Source: Hymenobacter metallicola (GTDB taxonomy: Bacteria > Bacteroidota > Bacteroidia > Cytophagales > Hymenobacteraceae). From it: a stretch of 64,000 nucleotides of DNA. Position numbers and translations under genes: made by a program. The stretch's first letter is position 1, and each line of letters begins with the position of its first letter. The stretch is taken from NCBI RefSeq assembly GCF_004745645.1, contig NZ_SRMB01000004.1, positions 186,001-250,000 of the forward strand, in the 5' to 3' direction. The notes below the pieces were generated by a model. That model searched no databases and was not told the DNA's origin. It saw only the letters and a list, made by a program, of their open reading frames with translations. This document shows positions 53,863 to 62,098 of this stretch, piece by piece.

Positions 53863-54744
53863 TCAGACCTCGAAAAAGCGCAGCAACAACGTATTTACGG
53901 CTTCGGCTTCCTCGTGCTGCACCCAGTGGCTGGCCGGCAGGTAGGTTAATTGCGCCTGGTCGCAGAGCATCAGGCTACGCTCGGCCATTTCCCGTTTCAG
54001 AAACGCATCTTTCACGCCCCAGATAATGTGCATCGGTACCGTAACCCGGCCACTGGACTTGGTTTGTTTCGGCATTCGGACGGCGGCCCGGTACCAGTTG
54101 ATCATGCTGCGCATGGCCCGGGGCTGCTGCCAGGCGCTTACGTACTCAGCTAAGTCGGCGGTGCTAAAGGTGCCGCGCCGACTCGTGCCCACCAGGGCCT
54201 GCCGGGCAAACAGCCAGTTGCGGCGCCGTACCAGCCACTCGGGCAGCCAGGGCAGCTGAAAAAAGAAGATGTACCAGCTTTTGCGCAGCTGCTCCAGACT
54301 GCGACTCAGCGTGCGAACCATGACGCTAGGATGGGGCACGTTCAGTACCGCGGCTTTGGTTACCCGCGCCGGATAGTGCGTAGCCAGGTGCCAGGTCACG
54401 GCCGCGCCCCAGTCGTGGCCCACGATAAAGGCCTGCCGCTGCCCGGCCGCGTCGAGCAAGCCCAGCACGTCGCGGGCCAGCGTATCGACACGGTAGGCGG
54501 CTACGCGCCGGGGCTTGTCGCTCAGGTTGTAGCCCCGCTGGTCGGGGGCCCACACGCGGTAGCCAGCGGCGGCCAGGGCGTCAATCTGCCGGTGCCAACC
54601 GTACCAGAATTCGGGGAAACCGTGCAAGAGCACCACCAGGGGCCCTTGCGCCGGTCCGCACTGCACCACGTGCAGCCGAATGCCGTTTGTCTCAACGTAG
54701 TGGTGTTCCAGATGATAGTGCACCCTGCGCTTTACCGCTAGCAT
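53863..54744 (-). CDS. Alpha/beta-hydrolase, epoxide-hydrolase-like
   Basis: 293 residues from ATG 54744 (MLAVKRRVHY). The oxyanion region HGFPEFWYGW, the nucleophile elbow GHDWGAAV with Asp as nucleophile, and late Asp (WGVKDAFL) and His (SHWVQHEE) form the epoxide hydrolase/haloalkane dehalogenase triad. A Trp-rich cap (SWYIFFFQLPWLPEW) follows. It hydrolyses epoxides or similar electrophiles in the cytoplasm. It lies between the two DNA-metabolism genes, with 58 bases to the next, probably in one transcript. Dehalogenase activity is the main alternative. Confidence 0.88.
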   Translation of the reverse strand: MLAVKRRVHYHLEHHYVETNGIRLHVVQCGPAQGPLVVLLHGFPEFWYGWHRQIDALAAAGYRVWAPDQRGYNLSDKPRRVAAYRVDTLARDVLGLLDAAGQRQAFIVGHDWGAAVTWHLATHYPARVTKAAVLNVPHPSVMVRTLSRSLEQLRKSWYIFFFQLPWLPEWLVRRRNWLFARQALVGTSRRGTFSTADLAEYVSAWQQPRAMRSMINWYRAAVRMPKQTKSSGRVTVPMHIIWGVKDAFLKREMAERSLMLCDQAQLTYLPASHWVQHEEAEAVNTLLLRFFEV

Positions 54745-54766
54745 TGCCCTGGGGTTATAGCGGAGC

Positions 54767-54952
54767 TCAGGCCGCCTCGGGCCGGTCGGCCGTTTGGGTG
54801 GCGCGGGCACGGGTTTTCTCGTGCAGCTGGCGCACAATGGGCAGCAGGTCACTGAGCTTGCAGCAGCAAGCCAGGCGGGCTACTTTTTCGGGTTTAGGTT
54901 CGGCGAGGGGAGCGGCCGACGCGTCGGCGGCGCGATGGGTAATAGTCATCAT
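54767..54952 (-). CDS. Small hypothetical protein with a CCC motif
   Basis: 61 residues starting MMTITHRAADAS; its centre reads KVARLACCCKLSDLLPIVRQLHEK, with three consecutive Cys. It has no signal peptide. It lies 22 bases before the hydrolase gene and 118 bases after the radical SAM gene, all on minus, and its start is preceded by A/T-rich sequence (AACTTCTAAG). That spacing favours a real small gene in a four-gene operon. No family is recognised; the Cys cluster suggests metal binding. Confidence 0.5.
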   Translation of the reverse strand: MMTITHRAADASAAPLAEPKPEKVARLACCCKLSDLLPIVRQLHEKTRARATQTADRPEAA

Positions 54953-55070
54953 CTTAGAAGTTATTCAAGTAAGCTGGGGCTAGAAGAGGGGTAGTCGTAA
55001 GTGGCAACTGCAGATTCGGTGGGGTGCGTTTCTCCGGCTTCTCCTCTCTCCTAGCACCTTGCCGGGCTCG

Positions 55071-56336
55071 TCAGCTGGCCTGAGCAAACAAATCGAGCTG
55101 CTGCGTGACCAAGGCCGAGCGAACCGAACCCGAGCCAAACAGAATCTGGCGGCGGATGCTTTGCTCGTCGTAGTCGCGGGTTTCCAGGGCCTGGCCCTTG
55201 CAGGTGATAAAGTATTTGGCCCGCTTGAGCACCACGCCAAACTTGTGCAGGTGGTCGAGGCTGAGTGGCGAGAAGCGGCGGGCGGCCACAATACGCTTGG
55301 CCGAGCGCGCCCCCACGCCGGGAATACGCAAAATCATTTCGTAGTCGGCCGTATTAATGTCGACCGGGAACACGTGGCGGTTGCGCAGGGCCCAGGCCAG
55401 TTTGGGGTCAATTTCCAGGTCCAGGAAGGGGTGTTCGGGGTCCAGGATTTCGTCGGCCTCGAAACCGTAGAAGCGCATGAGCCAATCGGTCTGGTAGAGG
55501 CGGTGCTCCCGAATCACGGGCGGCTGCGTGACCTGGGGCAGGCGGGCGTCGTCGGTTACCGGGATGTAGCCCGAGTAGTACACGCGCTTCAGGCCGTAGC
55601 CTTTGTAGAGCGAGTCGGTGAGCTTAATGATCTGATGGTCATTCTCGGCCGAGGCGCCCACGATAAGCTGGGTACTCTGGCCGGCCGTGGCGAAGCTCGG
55701 CACTTTCTTGAACAAGGCTTTTTCTTCCTTATTCTGGGTAATACCGTCCCGGATCTGGCCCATCGGGGTCAGGATTTCCTGGTAATTCTTCTCGGGGGCC
55801 AGCGTCGTCAGGCTTAGCTCCGAGGGCAACTCGATGTTCACGCTGAGGCGGTCGGCGTAGAGGCCGGCTTCGGCAATGAGCTCGGGCGAGGCCCCGGGAA
55901 TGGTCTTGACGTGGATGTAGCCGTTGAACTTATGCTCGGTACGCAGCTTTTTGATGATGCGCACCAGCCGCTCCATGGTGTAGTCGGAATCCTTGAAAAT
56001 GCCGGAACTCAGAAACAGGCCCTCGATGTAGTTGCGGCGGTAGAAGTTCATGGTCAGGTCCACGACTTCATCCACGGTAAAGGCAGCGCGCTTCACGTCG
56101 TTGGAGCGGCGCGATACGCAGTAGGCACAGTCGAAAATGCAGTAGTTGGTCAGCAGGATCTTGAGCAGCGACACGCAGCGGCCGTCTTCGGTAAACGAAT
56201 GGCAGATGCCCATGCCCTCGGCATTGCCCAGCCCCTTGTTCTCATTTTTACGCTTACCGCCGCTACTGGAGCACGATACGTCGTACTTCGCGGCATCTGC
56301 CAAAATACTTAGCTTTTCCTGAATCCGCTCGTTCAT
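55071..56336 (-). CDS. Radical SAM protein with helix-hairpin-helix, TIGR03916-type (putative DNA modification/repair)
   Basis: 421 residues. The [4Fe-4S]/SAM motif is C66-x3-C70-x2-C73 (NYCIFDCAYC), preceded by a Cys/Gly-containing segment (YDVSCSSSGGKRK). The C-terminal region holds a helix-hairpin-helix DNA-binding element, IPGVGARSAKRIVAAR (about 345-360). Together these define the TIGR03916 family, encoded as a pair with TIGR03915 proteins and predicted to modify or repair DNA. It is the first gene of the minus-strand operon that includes the 61-residue protein, the hydrolase and the TIGR03915-type protein. Confidence 0.92.
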   Translation of the reverse strand: MNERIQEKLSILADAAKYDVSCSSSGGKRKNENKGLGNAEGMGICHSFTEDGRCVSLLKILLTNYCIFDCAYCVSRRSNDVKRAAFTVDEVVDLTMNFYRRNYIEGLFLSSGIFKDSDYTMERLVRIIKKLRTEHKFNGYIHVKTIPGASPELIAEAGLYADRLSVNIELPSELSLTTLAPEKNYQEILTPMGQIRDGITQNKEEKALFKKVPSFATAGQSTQLIVGASAENDHQIIKLTDSLYKGYGLKRVYYSGYIPVTDDARLPQVTQPPVIREHRLYQTDWLMRFYGFEADEILDPEHPFLDLEIDPKLAWALRNRHVFPVDINTADYEMILRIPGVGARSAKRIVAARRFSPLSLDHLHKFGVVLKRAKYFITCKGQALETRDYDEQSIRRQILFGSGSVRSALVTQQLDLFAQAS

Positions 56337-56514
56337 TAATGGCTGTTTTAGGGCTTAAAAATAGCAGGTTGATTCTTTACTCGCAATACTATATCAAGCT
56401 AATTTTTTTAGGAAATGGTTCCGCTTGCCATCTACTGATTCTGATTTATCTCCCTATTCGGCAGGTAGCGGGGTTGGCTGAGCATTTACTTTTTTCACTT
56501 CCGGCTTTGCGTAG

Positions 56515-56545
56515 TTGCGGGCCCCACTTACTCCTTCGTAACTTG
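56515..56545 (+). promoter_or_regulatory. Weak candidate promoter for the BamA/TamA-like gene
   Basis: TTG (56515-56517), 21 bases, then TAACTTG (56539-56545). The spacing equals that of the sulfur-locus promoter, but the -7 box is one base short of TAnnTTTG. Confidence 0.3.
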
Positions 56546-56606
56546 CCGAGTAGGACGCTCCCGGCCGCAGGCGCAGGCTGGCCCGAGTAGTTGAGTAGTT
56601 GCTGTC

Positions 56607-58505
56607 ATGAATCCTCTTTTCTGGTCTGTTCGGGTACTGCTCGGCCGCCTTCCCGGGCTGCTGGCCCTGCTGTTGCTGGCCGCTTCAGCCCAGGCGCAGC
56701 AGCCCACGCCGCCCGTGGTGACGGACTCGATGCGTACCCAGCCCGAAACCCGGCGCGACTCCCTGCGCCGCCGCTTCGATCAGGAGCGGGTGCTGACGGG
56801 CTTGAAAGCCTATACCCGCCGCAAAACCATTGCCGGCAAGGTGGCCTCGGCCATTTTCAACTTCACCGAGCGCCAGGAAGACCGGGTGGGCATTGACGTG
56901 GAGCTGCTCGACCGGCAGTTTGACCAGCACAGCTACAAAATCGTGCGGCGCATCGACATCCGCGCCCTGGATGCGTTCGGCTACAGCGTTTCGGACCCCA
57001 CGCGCCAGCCCCGCAACATTCTGGAGCGCACCGGCAACAGTTTGCACGTAACCACTTCCCGGGCCCGGATCCGGCAGCTGCTGTTGTTTCGGGTGGGCGA
57101 AGAGCTGGCCCCGCAGGCCCTGGCCGAGTCGGAACGCCTACTGCGCCAGACCGAGGAGCTGCTCGACGCCCGGGTATTCGTGGACGAGGAAACCACGACC
57201 CAGGACAGCGTCGACATCCGCATCATCACCAAGGATATCTTCAGCATCGGCGCCTCATACCAGCTGCGCGACGTGGGCGCGGGCGTGGTCGAGGCCGATG
57301 ACATCAATTTCCTGGGCCAGGGCCACCAGGTGCGTAACCGCTTCGAGTACGGGCGCACCGAACCCCAGTCGTGGAGCTACGACGGCAGCTACCTGGTGCC
57401 GTTTCGCCACTTTCTCAACGGGCAGGTTAGCTACCGCAACTCCTACAACTACCAGGAACAGTCTATTAGCTTTTCCCGCAATTTCTACTCCCTCAACACG
57501 CGCTACGCTGGCGCGGCCGCCCTGCGGATGGTGCAGCAGCTGGTGCCGGCCGGCCAGGAGCCCGAAACGTTCCAGGCCTCTAACTTCAGTATTAAAGATG
57601 TGTGGCTAGGCCGCTCCTTACGGCTACGCAGCTACGATTTGGGCTACGAAAACCCGGCCCGTATCATTCTCTCGGGCCGAATCTACAATACGTCCTACAC
57701 GGCCCGCCCCAATCCCGACTATCAGAATTCGTCCTTGGTGCTAGGTACGGTGGGCTATAGCGTGCGGCGGTATTATAAGGATAAGTACCTCTTTGGCTTC
57801 GGTCGTACCGAAGACATTCCGACCGGCTCCCTGCTGAGCTTCACGGCCGGCTACGACTTTAATGACCAGTCGAACCGCAACTACTACGCCCTGCGTGGCT
57901 CTACCGGGGCCTTTAGCCAGCGCAACGGCTACCTTTACCTCAGCGCCGAGTTTGGCAGCTTTATCCGGCAGCGCGACAAAGACTGGCAGCAGGGCCTGCT
58001 CAGCACCGAGCTACTGTACTTCACCCGGCTCTACCACACCGGCAACTGGCAGTGGCGGCATTTCTTCTGGAACCGCTCGGCTTTGGGCTTCAACCGCCTC
58101 CGCACCGACCAACTCCTGCTCATCGACGGCAACCGCGGCCTGCGGGGCTTTGAGTCGGATATCCGGGGCAACAGCCGCTTTGTGCTGAACTACGAAACCA
58201 CCGTCTTTACGCCCGTTTCGTTTTTGGGCTTCCGCATGGCGGGCGTGGCTTTTGTGGATGCGGCCTGGCTGGCCACCAAGCCCGGGCAGGAGCTGCCGTT
58301 CCGCGAAACTCCGTTTACGGGCTTTGGCTTGGGCATCCGGATGCGCAACGAATACATTGCCGTGCGCACCGTGCAGCTGCTGCTGGGCTATTATCCTCGG
58401 GGCCAAACCACTACCAACGGCTTCCGTATTTTCGAAAGCTCCCGCCCCTACTACGACTTCAACGACTTCAATTTCGCCCAACCCAATACCGTACGCTACG
58501 AGTAG
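56607..58505 (+). CDS. BamA/TamA-like outer membrane protein (Omp85 superfamily)
   Basis: 632 residues. The signal peptide ends SAQAQ-Q (about residue 30). A POTRA-like part (about 90-230: IVRRIDIRALDAFGYSV, NSLHVTTSRARIRQLLLFRVGEEL, DSVDIRIITKDIFSIG) precedes a 16-strand barrel. In the barrel, LLIDGNRGLRGFESDIRGNSRFVLNYE carries the RGF motif of Omp85 L6 loops. Omp85 proteins insert or export proteins across the outer membrane. It is shorter than BamA, with one or two POTRA units, so it is a paralogue and not the essential BamA. It has no clear operon partner. Confidence 0.88.
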   Translation: MNPLFWSVRVLLGRLPGLLALLLLAASAQAQQPTPPVVTDSMRTQPETRRDSLRRRFDQERVLTGLKAYTRRKTIAGKVASAIFNFTERQEDRVGIDVELLDRQFDQHSYKIVRRIDIRALDAFGYSVSDPTRQPRNILERTGNSLHVTTSRARIRQLLLFRVGEELAPQALAESERLLRQTEELLDARVFVDEETTTQDSVDIRIITKDIFSIGASYQLRDVGAGVVEADDINFLGQGHQVRNRFEYGRTEPQSWSYDGSYLVPFRHFLNGQVSYRNSYNYQEQSISFSRNFYSLNTRYAGAAALRMVQQLVPAGQEPETFQASNFSIKDVWLGRSLRLRSYDLGYENPARIILSGRIYNTSYTARPNPDYQNSSLVLGTVGYSVRRYYKDKYLFGFGRTEDIPTGSLLSFTAGYDFNDQSNRNYYALRGSTGAFSQRNGYLYLSAEFGSFIRQRDKDWQQGLLSTELLYFTRLYHTGNWQWRHFFWNRSALGFNRLRTDQLLLIDGNRGLRGFESDIRGNSRFVLNYETTVFTPVSFLGFRMAGVAFVDAAWLATKPGQELPFRETPFTGFGLGIRMRNEYIAVRTVQLLLGYYPRGQTTTNGFRIFESSRPYYDFNDFNFAQPNTVRYE

Positions 58506-58632
58506 CGGCGGGATGGTGAATTTGGGAAATGGGCATTTTTCGTTTGGATGAGTCCGTAGGCCTGCGCCGGCTGTTTTTTGCGGCTATGCGCAGGTGATTT
58601 TCGTTTAAGGGGCAGTACGAAACAGGATACTC

Positions 58633-58640
58633 TACCTTTG
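58633..58640 (+). promoter_or_regulatory. -7 promoter element upstream of the CvfB-like gene
   Basis: TACCTTTG is identical to the -7 box of the sulfur-locus promoter and lies 68 bases before the start codon. No good -33 element is at the right distance (TTTA at 58604-58607 is 25 bases away). A 7-bp hairpin (CCTGCGC...GCGCAGG, 58561-58594) just upstream may terminate the previous gene. Confidence 0.45.
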
Positions 58641-58707
58641 TCCGGTGATTTTTCGTGCTTGTACGAACTCACCTTGTCACAATTTCACCATCTCACCCTT
58701 TCACCGC

Positions 58708-59544
58708 ATGCTTGCGCTAGGCGATTTTAACGAACTGGAAGTGGCCCGCGCGGTCGATTTTGGTCTGTATCTGACTTCCGACGACGGCGACCTGCTGATA
58801 CCGGGCAAATACGTGCCCGAAGGCACCCAGATAGGCGACTGGCTCCGGGTGTTCGTGTACCGCGACTCGGAAGACCGCCTGATTGCCACCACCCTCGAGC
58901 CCTACGTGCGGGTCAACCAGTTTGCGGCTCTCACCGTGCGCGACGTATCCAGCGTGGGAGCCTTCCTGGACTGGGGCCTGGAGAAAGACCTGTTTTTGCC
59001 CTACAGCAACCAGTGGCGCAACCTGCGCCCCGGCCAGCGCGTGACGGTGTACGTGTACCTGGATGAAACCACGGACCGCATTGTGGCGACGGCCAAGTGG
59101 GACCGGTTTCTGAGCGAGGAGCCCTTCCCAGGGCAAGCGGGTGATGCCGTGCAGCTATTCGTGGCTTCCGAAACCGACCTGGGCTACTCCGTTATCGTCA
59201 ACGGGACGCACCAGGGCCTGCTGTACTACAACGAGGTGTTCAAGCCGCTGCGCCTGGGCGACACGCCCACGGGCTACGTGCGCCAGATTCGGCCCGATGG
59301 CAAGCTCGATATCAGCCTGCAGAAGCTGGGCTACGATGAGGCCCTCGACGCAGCCGACACGCTGCTCGAAGCCCTGCGCAGCGGGGGCGGCACCCTGCCC
59401 CTGTCGGATAAAAGTGAGCCCGACGATATTTATCGACGCCTGGGAATGAGCAAGAAAGTGTTCAAAAAGGCCTTGGGCGCGCTTTATAAGCGGGGCCTCG
59501 TACAACTGTTGCCCGAGCAGACGCGTCTGGTAGAGGGAAAGTAG
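58708..59544 (+). CDS. CvfB-like S1-domain RNA-binding protein
   Basis: 278 residues from ATG 58708 (MLALGDFNEL). Three S1-type OB domains are recognisable (DFGLYLTSDDGDLLIPGKYV; SSVGAFLDWGLEKDLFLPYSNQ; SVIVNGTHQGLLYYNEVFKPLRLGD). They are followed by a winged-helix end (SKKVFKKALGALYKRGLVQLLPE). This order and length match CvfB/YitL family proteins, which bind RNA and affect virulence or growth gene expression in Staphylococcus. The start 21 codons upstream was rejected as it adds a low-quality Cys/His stretch. Confidence 0.9.
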   Translation: MLALGDFNELEVARAVDFGLYLTSDDGDLLIPGKYVPEGTQIGDWLRVFVYRDSEDRLIATTLEPYVRVNQFAALTVRDVSSVGAFLDWGLEKDLFLPYSNQWRNLRPGQRVTVYVYLDETTDRIVATAKWDRFLSEEPFPGQAGDAVQLFVASETDLGYSVIVNGTHQGLLYYNEVFKPLRLGDTPTGYVRQIRPDGKLDISLQKLGYDEALDAADTLLEALRSGGGTLPLSDKSEPDDIYRRLGMSKKVFKKALGALYKRGLVQLLPEQTRLVEGK

Positions 59545-59648
59545 CCGGCTGAGTTCAGCGGCCCCAGGCTCGTTCCCGGGCGGTATTCCTGCGTATGGGT
59601 AGCCGGACTCTACTTCTCTGACCTCCGGCTATCTGCTTACTCTGCGCT

Positions 59649-60323
59649 ATGAAACTTCAGAAAACGGCCCTCATTACCGGGGCCAGTGGCCTTGTTGGCA
59701 GCCAACTGCTGCCCCTGCTACTGGCCTCCGACCGCTATGCCAAAGTCATTGCCGTGGGGCGGCGGCCCGTGCCAATCGTGCACCCCAAACTAGAGCAGCG
59801 CGTGCTGAATATGGACCAGCTGGAGCAACACCGCATGTCGCTCATTGCCGACGACGTATTCTGCTGCCTGGGCACTACCATGCGGCAGGCGGGCTCGAAG
59901 GAGGCTTTCTACAAAGTGGATTACTTGTACGTGGTCAAGCTGGCGGCCCTGACGGCGGGCAACTTCGCGGCCCAGTTTATGGTCGTGTCGGCTATGGGGG
60001 CCGATGCCCACTCGCGCCTTTATTACAACCGGGTAAAAGGGGAAATGGAAGCAGCCATCCGGCAGACGCCATTCCGGGCCATTCACATCTTCCGGCCCTC
60101 TCTGCTGCTGGGTGAGCGAACCGAAAAACGCGCCGGGGAGCAGTTTGGGGCCGTTTTGCTGCGTGTGCTGAACCCAGTACTGGTCGGGCCGCTGCGCAAA
60201 TACCGGGCGGTATCGGCCGGAGCCGTGGCCGGGGCCATGCTACGGGCCGCCGAAGATGACGGAGGCGGGATTTTAGTGCACTTATCGGATGAAATTGCCA
60301 ACGGCCGGGTTCCGAACCGCTAA
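59649..60323 (+). CDS. NAD(P)-binding Rossmann protein, HTATIP2/TIP30-like
   Basis: 224 residues of the atypical SDR class. TGASGLVGSQLLPLLL (10-25) binds the dinucleotide, FCCLGTT and VVSAMGADAHSRLYYNRVKGEME contain the SxMGA and Y-x3-K pattern, and IFRPSLLLGERTE follows. Family members are oxidoreductases or NADPH sensors with few defined substrates. It is separated by 104 bases from the CvfB-like gene and by 61 bases from the next gene on the same strand. The last residues overlap nothing. Confidence 0.9.
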   Translation: MKLQKTALITGASGLVGSQLLPLLLASDRYAKVIAVGRRPVPIVHPKLEQRVLNMDQLEQHRMSLIADDVFCCLGTTMRQAGSKEAFYKVDYLYVVKLAALTAGNFAAQFMVVSAMGADAHSRLYYNRVKGEMEAAIRQTPFRAIHIFRPSLLLGERTEKRAGEQFGAVLLRVLNPVLVGPLRKYRAVSAGAVAGAMLRAAEDDGGGILVHLSDEIANGRVPNR

Positions 60324-60384
60324 GTCCAGGCGGGAGTGTATACTTTTGTGCTTGTACTTTCCCATTTTACTTGCTCCAGGACTT

Positions 60385-60963
60385 ATGAAGCGTTTTTCTC
60401 TCACTTTACTTGTTGGGCTTTTCCTCTTTAGTACCACGTTGGTTTCGGCCCAGTCAAAAAAGAAATCCGGTGGCGGGGGCTCGGGCTACAGCACGGGCAT
60501 TGGTTTGCGCGGTGGCGGCTGGTCGTCGGGCCTCACCATCAAGCATTTCATGAGCGGCAAAAACAACGTGGCCTTCGAAGCACTGGTCACGACCGAGTAC
60601 AAGGCCCGCGGGGGCCGGCTCACGCTGCTGGGCGAAAAGCACAAGGCCATTCCGGATGTGAAAGGCCTGCAGTTCTACTACGGGGCGGGCTTCCACCTGG
60701 GCGCCTACCAGGGCCGGTATTACTTTACCGATGCGCGCTACTACCGCTACCACAAGAAGAAGGACGTGTACGTGCTGTATGACTACCGCTACGACGACGC
60801 AACCTACGTAGCCTTTGGCGCCGATCTTATTCTGGGCATCGAGTACAAGATGGAAGATCTGCCCTTCGTCGTGGGCGTCGACTACAAGCCCTTCTTCGAG
60901 GTATTCCACGGCTACACCGGCTTCTACAACGACGCCGCCGTGAGCCTGCGCTACACGTTCTAA
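60385..60963 (+). CDS. Small outer membrane beta-barrel-like protein
   Basis: 192 residues from ATG 60385 (MKRFSLTLLV) with a signal peptide ending VSAQ-S, then a Lys/Gly linker (SKKKSGGGGSGYS). The rest is regular beta-strands rich in Tyr and Gly (LQFYYGAGFHLGAYQGRYYF, FGADLILGIEYKM, AAVSLRYTF), ending in Phe as outer-membrane barrels do. About eight strands would fit. A TACTTTTG box at 60341-60348 could be its -7 element. An in-frame start at 60289 would overlap the preceding gene. No specific function is recognisable. Confidence 0.85.
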   Translation: MKRFSLTLLVGLFLFSTTLVSAQSKKKSGGGGSGYSTGIGLRGGGWSSGLTIKHFMSGKNNVAFEALVTTEYKARGGRLTLLGEKHKAIPDVKGLQFYYGAGFHLGAYQGRYYFTDARYYRYHKKKDVYVLYDYRYDDATYVAFGADLILGIEYKMEDLPFVVGVDYKPFFEVFHGYTGFYNDAAVSLRYTF

Positions 60964-60986
60964 CGAACTGCTTTTACAGCCTACAA

Positions 60987-61020
60987 ACAAGGCCCCGCTA
61001 CTGCCGTAGCGGGGCCTTGT
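60987..61020. terminator. Bidirectional intrinsic terminator
   Basis: ACAAGGCCCCGCTAC (60987-61001) and GTAGCGGGGCCTTGT (61006-61020) form a perfect 15-bp stem with loop TGCC, followed by TGTTTT. It separates convergent genes. Confidence 0.9.
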
Positions 61021-61079
61021 TGTTTTCGCTCCGCTTGGCGCACCCGGATGTAGCAGGGAGCCGCGGCATGTTAAGCCTG

Positions 61080-62063
61080 TTACAGCTTGATGCGGTACAC
61101 GGCATCCATCATACCGCCAAACAGGCCGTAGCCCCCTTTGATATTGGACGCCAGGGGCGCAGGCTCGGCAAAGGGGTTGTTTTCGGTATCGTTGTAGCGC
61201 TGCCGCGACAGGTAGAAGTTGTAGGTGTCGGCCGTCAGGCTCGTCACGAAGACCTCCATGTAAGTGGCCCGGTTGCAGTTGGTGGGCTGCGGGCAATACC
61301 CGGCGTAGTAGCGCACACCCGTATTCAGCGAAAAACGCTTGCCGTTCACGTTGGTATCAGCATACGGGTAGAGGCCGTAGCCGTAGCCCTGCAGCCCCCC
61401 GATATTGGAAAGCTGGAATTGCCCCACCTCAACCCCAAACTCGTTGTCTTCCTCGTCTACCTGCACCTGAGACCAGGTCGTGGCCTGCTGGTTCTGCTCG
61501 TTCACCACCCGGGCAAAGGCCAGATAGTAGTTGTTGGCCCCCGGGTCGTCGGCAATGCTCACGTTGAGCTTGCCCCGCACCTCGTACTCGTTGGATTGCG
61601 CCGCGTTCTTAGTGAAAGTGGCACTTTCAATCACGGCGGGCTTGGGCATAGTCAGGGTGCTTTCCACAGTTTCGAACCCCGGCAGCGAGGCCCGCAGCGT
61701 GTAGGTGCGGCCCGGCTCCCCTTTCAGCTGCTTGGTTTGCTCGTAGTATCCCACGTCGCCGGGCGAGCGGGGCGGCAGGGCCCGAAACTGCTCCACGACC
61801 GTGCCGGCTTCGTCCAGAATGACGACCGTGGCGTCGCTACGGCCGCTGAGCTCACTCAGGTCGAATACGCGCTGGCTGTTGCTCACAAACAGTTTCCGGG
61901 TTCTGGCCAGCTCATCATTATCGTTCTGGGCAGTATAGGCGTAGTTGCTCAGCGAAAACTGCAGGGCCACGCGCGGGGTGTGGGGCGGCTCGGGCAGGTC
62001 AATTACGGTTTCGCAGGCCCCCAACCCCAGGCTCAGCAAGAGCGTCAGGGCCGGTTTTTTCAT
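61080..62063 (-). CDS. DUF4249 domain lipoprotein
   Basis: 327 residues from ATG 62063 (MKKPALTLLL). The lipobox LGAC places the acylated Cys at about residue 17, so it is outer-membrane or periplasm anchored. CETVIDLPEPPHTPRVALQFSLSN after the Cys is the typical DUF4249 opening, followed by an Ig-like core and ending GYGLFGGMMDAVYRIKL. DUF4249 lipoproteins are encoded directly after a TonB-dependent receptor, as here (35-base gap), and may serve as its surface partner, much as SusD does for SusC. The start upstream at 62099 is less likely, since the lipoprotein signal begins at 62063. Confidence 0.92.
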   Translation of the reverse strand: MKKPALTLLLSLGLGACETVIDLPEPPHTPRVALQFSLSNYAYTAQNDNDELARTRKLFVSNSQRVFDLSELSGRSDATVVILDEAGTVVEQFRALPPRSPGDVGYYEQTKQLKGEPGRTYTLRASLPGFETVESTLTMPKPAVIESATFTKNAAQSNEYEVRGKLNVSIADDPGANNYYLAFARVVNEQNQQATTWSQVQVDEEDNEFGVEVGQFQLSNIGGLQGYGYGLYPYADTNVNGKRFSLNTGVRYYAGYCPQPTNCNRATYMEVFVTSLTADTYNFYLSRQRYNDTENNPFAEPAPLASNIKGGYGLFGGMMDAVYRIKL

Positions 62064-62098
62064 CGTCGTCGGGCGAAAAGCAAGGAAAGACATGGCCA

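Noticed and set aside
56339-56590. 83-codon frame before the BamA/TamA-like gene
   Set aside because: It is a hydrophobic, Leu-rich product with no family resemblance, crossing a promoter-like AT-rich region, and has no good translation start.
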